DNA of 26,700 nucleotides from DASUFI01 sp036274635 (lineage in GTDB: Bacteria; Planctomycetota; B15-G4), in contig DASUFI010000314.1 in NCBI GenBank assembly GCA_036274635.1, positions 1-26,700 on the forward strand, given 5' to 3'. The notes below the pieces were generated by a model that saw nothing but the letters and a program-made list of their open reading frames with translations, ran no database searches and was not told where the DNA came from. A program made the position numbers and the translations under genes. Positions 23,209-26,700 of the stretch are shown here, one piece after another (within the stretch, counting starts at the first letter, position 1; every line of letters starts with the position of its first letter).

Positions 23209-23285
23209 CGGGGTGTGGCGCAGTTTGGTAGCGCGTCTGCTTTGGGAGCAGAAGGTCGCTGGTTCGAATCCAGTCACCCCGACCA
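23209..23285 (+). tRNA. tRNA-Pro (anticodon TGG)
   Basis: A 77-base cloverleaf on the plus strand: acceptor CGGGGTG/CACCCCG, D arm TGGCGCAGTTTGGTAGCGC, anticodon stem TCTGC/GCAGA with loop TTTGGGA, T arm GCTGGTTCGAATCCAGT, discriminator A and an encoded CCA. It reads CCA and, by wobble, other proline codons. It stands alone. Confidence 0.97.
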
Positions 23286-23321
23286 GCCTCGACGCAGGCC
23301 AGCCGTGCCGCAGTCGAGGCG

Positions 23322-24914
23322 TCAGTGGCCGCCCACGTAGCCGAGGCTCTTCAGCGCCTGCTTGTCCTCGGGGCTCATCTCCGCCCCCGCGGATTCCCCC
23401 AGGTGGCTGCGGACGGCCGCGTTCCGCTCGGTGAAGGCCTGCAACTGCGCCCGCAGGCCGGCAAGGGCCTGGGTCGGGGCGGCGTCCGTGCTGTCGATCA
23501 GGTTGATCTTCTCGCCCGGATCCATCTCGAGGTGGAAGAGGTGCTCCCACGCCTTCCCGATGCTCGGCTGCCTGTGAAGGATGTACTTCCAACCGTGCCA
23601 CGTGATCGCGTGATAGTCCTGCGTACCGTGCTCACGGGTCAGCTCGCTGAAGACCGGCGGTGCGTCGCGGCCCTCGGCATCGGCCCGCGTCTCCGGCTGC
23701 AGCAGCGGCACCAGCGAGTGGCCCTCCCATCGGTCCGTCGGCGCGGCCACGCCCAGGAGCTCCGCGATCGTCGGGGCCAGGTCCACCAGCTGCACCGCTC
23801 GCGCCACGCGCCCCTTCCAGCCCTGACGCTCCAGCGCTCCCCCGGCATCGATGAGCAGGGGCACGTGGACCAGCTCGTCGAAGACCTGGTCGTGCTGGAA
23901 CTTGCCGTGGTCCCGGAACTCCTCGCCATGGTCGCCGAAGACGATGATGGCCGTATCCGCGGCGCGCGGCCCCTTGACCACCGCCTCATAGGCCCGGCGC
24001 AGCTCGCCGTCGACGTAGGCGATCTCGCCGTCGTAGAGATCCGACAGGAACTTCACGTCCGCATCGGTGTAGTCGATCATCTCCTTGCCCCAGTAGTCCT
24101 CGCCCACGCCGAGCGCGAAGGCCTCGGCCATCGGCATCGCCAGGTAGCGCTCATAGGTCGCGCGGAGCGGCCCCTGGTAGGCCGGGTCCGTGAAGGCGTC
24201 GGCGCGGTCCTTGGGCGGCACATAGGGCGCGTGCACCTGGTAGGTGTGCAGCAGCGCGAAGAAGGGCCTGTCTCCCACGCCCCGCAGCCAGTGCAGCAGC
24301 GCGTCGACGCGTCCCGACACGTCCTCCATGCGCTCGTCCCACACGTCGAAGCCGCGGTTCATCTCCATCTTCTTCGTGAGGTTGCCGCCCGAGACGAAGG
24401 CTGCGGTCAGCACGCCGGCGCCCTGCAGGTCCTCCGCAAGCGTCGTCACGCCCGGCGGCAGCGTGGGCCACTGCGCGTCTTCCGCATGAACGTTGTAGAT
24501 GCCGTGCTCGCCCGCGAACGTGGACGTGAACACCGACGCGTGCGAGGGCGCCGTCTGCGAGGCCTGCGCGCGGGCGCCGTCGAACACGGTCGCCCGCCGC
24601 GCCAGGCCGTCCAGGTTGAGGCTCGTCGACCGCCCGTATCCGTAGAGGCCCAGCCGGTCCTGGCGCAGCGTGTCGATCGAGACCAGCAGCACGCCGCGCA
24701 CCCGGGCCGTGGGCGCGGCCGGAGCCTTCGGCGCGGCTGCGGGTGGAGCGGGCGAATCGCCGCCGCAGGAGGCGAGGATCAGCAGCGGAACCACGGCCGC
24801 CCAGCCGAGACACCTGCGACCCACCCGCCGGCTCGCTTCGCTCCGGGCCCGGGGACGTGGCAGCCGCTGCGCGATCGCAGGATCCACCGTCGTTCGCTGC
24901 GCAGGGCTCGACAT
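23322..24914 (-). CDS. Sulfatase-fold lipoprotein with Thr at the nucleophile position
   Basis: A 530-residue member of the alkaline-phosphatase/sulfatase superfamily. The N-terminus has a lipobox, LLILASC (Cys50), followed by an Ala/Pro linker, so it is probably a periplasmic or outer-membrane lipoprotein. ATG 24914 has AGGA upstream; GTG at residue 31 (24824) would give a more typical 19-residue signal peptide. Metal-binding motifs: SIDTLRQDRLGLYGY (Asp81) and GDHGEEFRDHG (Asp328, His329). The nucleophile region is QTAPSHASVFTS (Thr121 in TAPSH), where true sulfatases have C/S-x-P-S-R converted to formylglycine. Thr is the nucleophile in phosphoethanolamine and phosphoglycerol transferases of this fold. 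The C-terminus, LKSLGYVGGH, is common in related planctomycete-type proteins. Substrate unknown. Confidence 0.9.
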   Translation of the reverse strand: MSSPAQRTTVDPAIAQRLPRPRARSEASRRVGRRCLGWAAVVPLLILASCGGDSPAPPAAAPKAPAAPTARVRGVLLVSIDTLRQDRLGLYGYGRSTSLNLDGLARRATVFDGARAQASQTAPSHASVFTSTFAGEHGIYNVHAEDAQWPTLPPGVTTLAEDLQGAGVLTAAFVSGGNLTKKMEMNRGFDVWDERMEDVSGRVDALLHWLRGVGDRPFFALLHTYQVHAPYVPPKDRADAFTDPAYQGPLRATYERYLAMPMAEAFALGVGEDYWGKEMIDYTDADVKFLSDLYDGEIAYVDGELRRAYEAVVKGPRAADTAIIVFGDHGEEFRDHGKFQHDQVFDELVHVPLLIDAGGALERQGWKGRVARAVQLVDLAPTIAELLGVAAPTDRWEGHSLVPLLQPETRADAEGRDAPPVFSELTREHGTQDYHAITWHGWKYILHRQPSIGKAWEHLFHLEMDPGEKINLIDSTDAAPTQALAGLRAQLQAFTERNAAVRSHLGESAGAEMSPEDKQALKSLGYVGGH

Positions 24915-24986
24915 TCGCGCATCCTAAACCGGCGCGTACCCGCCGCCACGCTCGACATGGACGACATGTTCTGTCACGGCCACCCG

Positions 24987-25032
24987 GAAAAGGGAGCGCC
25001 CGTGGCCACGCTTTCATCGCGCGACCACGGGC
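24987..25032 (-). terminator. Probable rRNA operon terminator
   Basis: On the minus strand, just after 5S rRNA, GCCCGTGG (25032-25025) pairs with CCACGGGC (25006-24999). This is followed by GCTCCCTTTTCC, a short T-tract. An alternative short hairpin (GTGGCCAC) overlaps the second arm. It is placed as expected for the end of the rRNA transcript and separates it from the same-strand sulfatase-fold gene. Confidence 0.5.
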
Positions 25033-25047
25033 ACTCGCAGTCAATAC

Positions 25048-25156
25048 CCCGGCACGAACCTACTCTCTCGGCGTAAGCCAATACCATCGGCCCGATCTGC
25101 TTAACGACTGTGTTCGGAATGGGAACAGGTGTGGCCAGATCGGTATCTGCACCGGG
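25048..25156 (-). rRNA. rrf: 5S ribosomal RNA
   Basis: About 109 bases on the minus strand with the standard 5S core (CACACCTGTTCCCATTCCGA, ACACAGTCGTTAAGC) and the 3' GAGAGTAGG segment. Helix I pairs the 5' CCCGGTGC with the 3' GTGCCGGG (8 pairs, two of them G-U). Ends are set from that helix and are good to within a base or two. It lies about 120 bases downstream of 23S rRNA on the same strand. Confidence 0.95.
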
Positions 25157-25279
25157 ATGAATCTTCAGGAATGCGGTCACCAGCGCTTGACCGAGACACG
25201 GCCTTTCGGCCGAGTTCTCGAGCGCGGCATCTGCGCTGCTCCGCGCGCCGCCAGATGCGGCACGGAGCAGCGAAGAAAT
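25157..25279 (-). other. 23S-5S spacer with nested stems
   Basis: A non-coding spacer of about 123 bases. It holds CGCTGCTCCG (25234-25243) / CGGAGCAGCG (25263-25272), a perfect 10-bp stem; GCATCTG (25227-25233) / CAGATGC (25252-25258), interleaved with the first; a CGGCC/GGCCG hairpin with a GAAA tetraloop on the RNA strand; and CGGTCA/TGACCG. These are probably processing signals for the mature 3' end of 23S and 5' end of 5S. Confidence 0.6.

Positions 25280-26700
<1,421 letters not shown>

Overview
This is a compact, very GC-rich bacterial chromosome segment: almost no spacing between genes, many ATGA/GTGA start-stop overlaps, mixed ATG/GTG/TTG starts. The best taxonomic clue is EF-Tu. Its switch I reads KTVTIAASH where most bacteria have RGITINTSH, a variant I recall from Planctomycetota. 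A fused SecDF, an HU-type protein with tails and a sulfatase-fold lipoprotein fit that phylum. I infer Planctomycetota from remembered family features, not from a search.

Layout. (1) 1-4820, minus strand: a translation operon, promoter - tRNA-Thr(TGT) - tRNA-Tyr(GTA) - tRNA-Gly(TCC) - tRNA-Thr(GGT) - tuf - rpmG - tRNA-Trp(CCA) - secE - nusG - rplK - rplA - rplJ (cut by the window edge). The four leading tRNAs and the gene order match the E. coli thrU-tyrU-glyT-thrT-tufB / secE-nusG-rplKAJ region. (2) 4856-6510, minus: a receiver-domain protein overlapping aroC. (3) 6608-7753, plus: a Cys/Met-metabolism PLP enzyme, convergent with an HU-family gene (7765-8172). (4) 8303-12731, minus: trpS-dtd (overlapping), a structured intergenic element, then two GT4 glycosyltransferases and a low-molecular-weight phosphatase, a likely surface-polysaccharide unit; an SDR epimerase diverges from it. 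(5) 13728-14372, minus: riboflavin synthase. (6) 14584-18951, plus: trmD-rplS-secDF-LysM protein. (7) 18956-21960, minus: nadB-hflX. (8) 21961-23123: a 463-base gap with a strong inverted repeat in the nadB leader and, on the other side, a GTTAGG-N10-CCTAAC palindrome in front of a 26-codon membrane-peptide gene and lexA. (9) 23209-23285: tRNA-Pro(TGG). (10) 23322-24914, minus: a sulfatase-fold lipoprotein with Thr where sulfatases have Cys. (11) 25048-26700, minus: 5S rRNA and the 3' half of 23S rRNA.

Most of the window is housekeeping. The strongest candidate for something undescribed is the lexA unit: a palindromic candidate operator, a tiny single-helix membrane protein with an excellent ribosome-binding site, then a LexA with an unusual DNA-reading helix. 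It resembles, without homology, SOS-induced small membrane proteins such as SidA and TisB. Further points are the structured leaders of nadB and trpS, the EF-Tu switch I, two likely CTG start codons, and a pseudoknot-like 23S-5S spacer.
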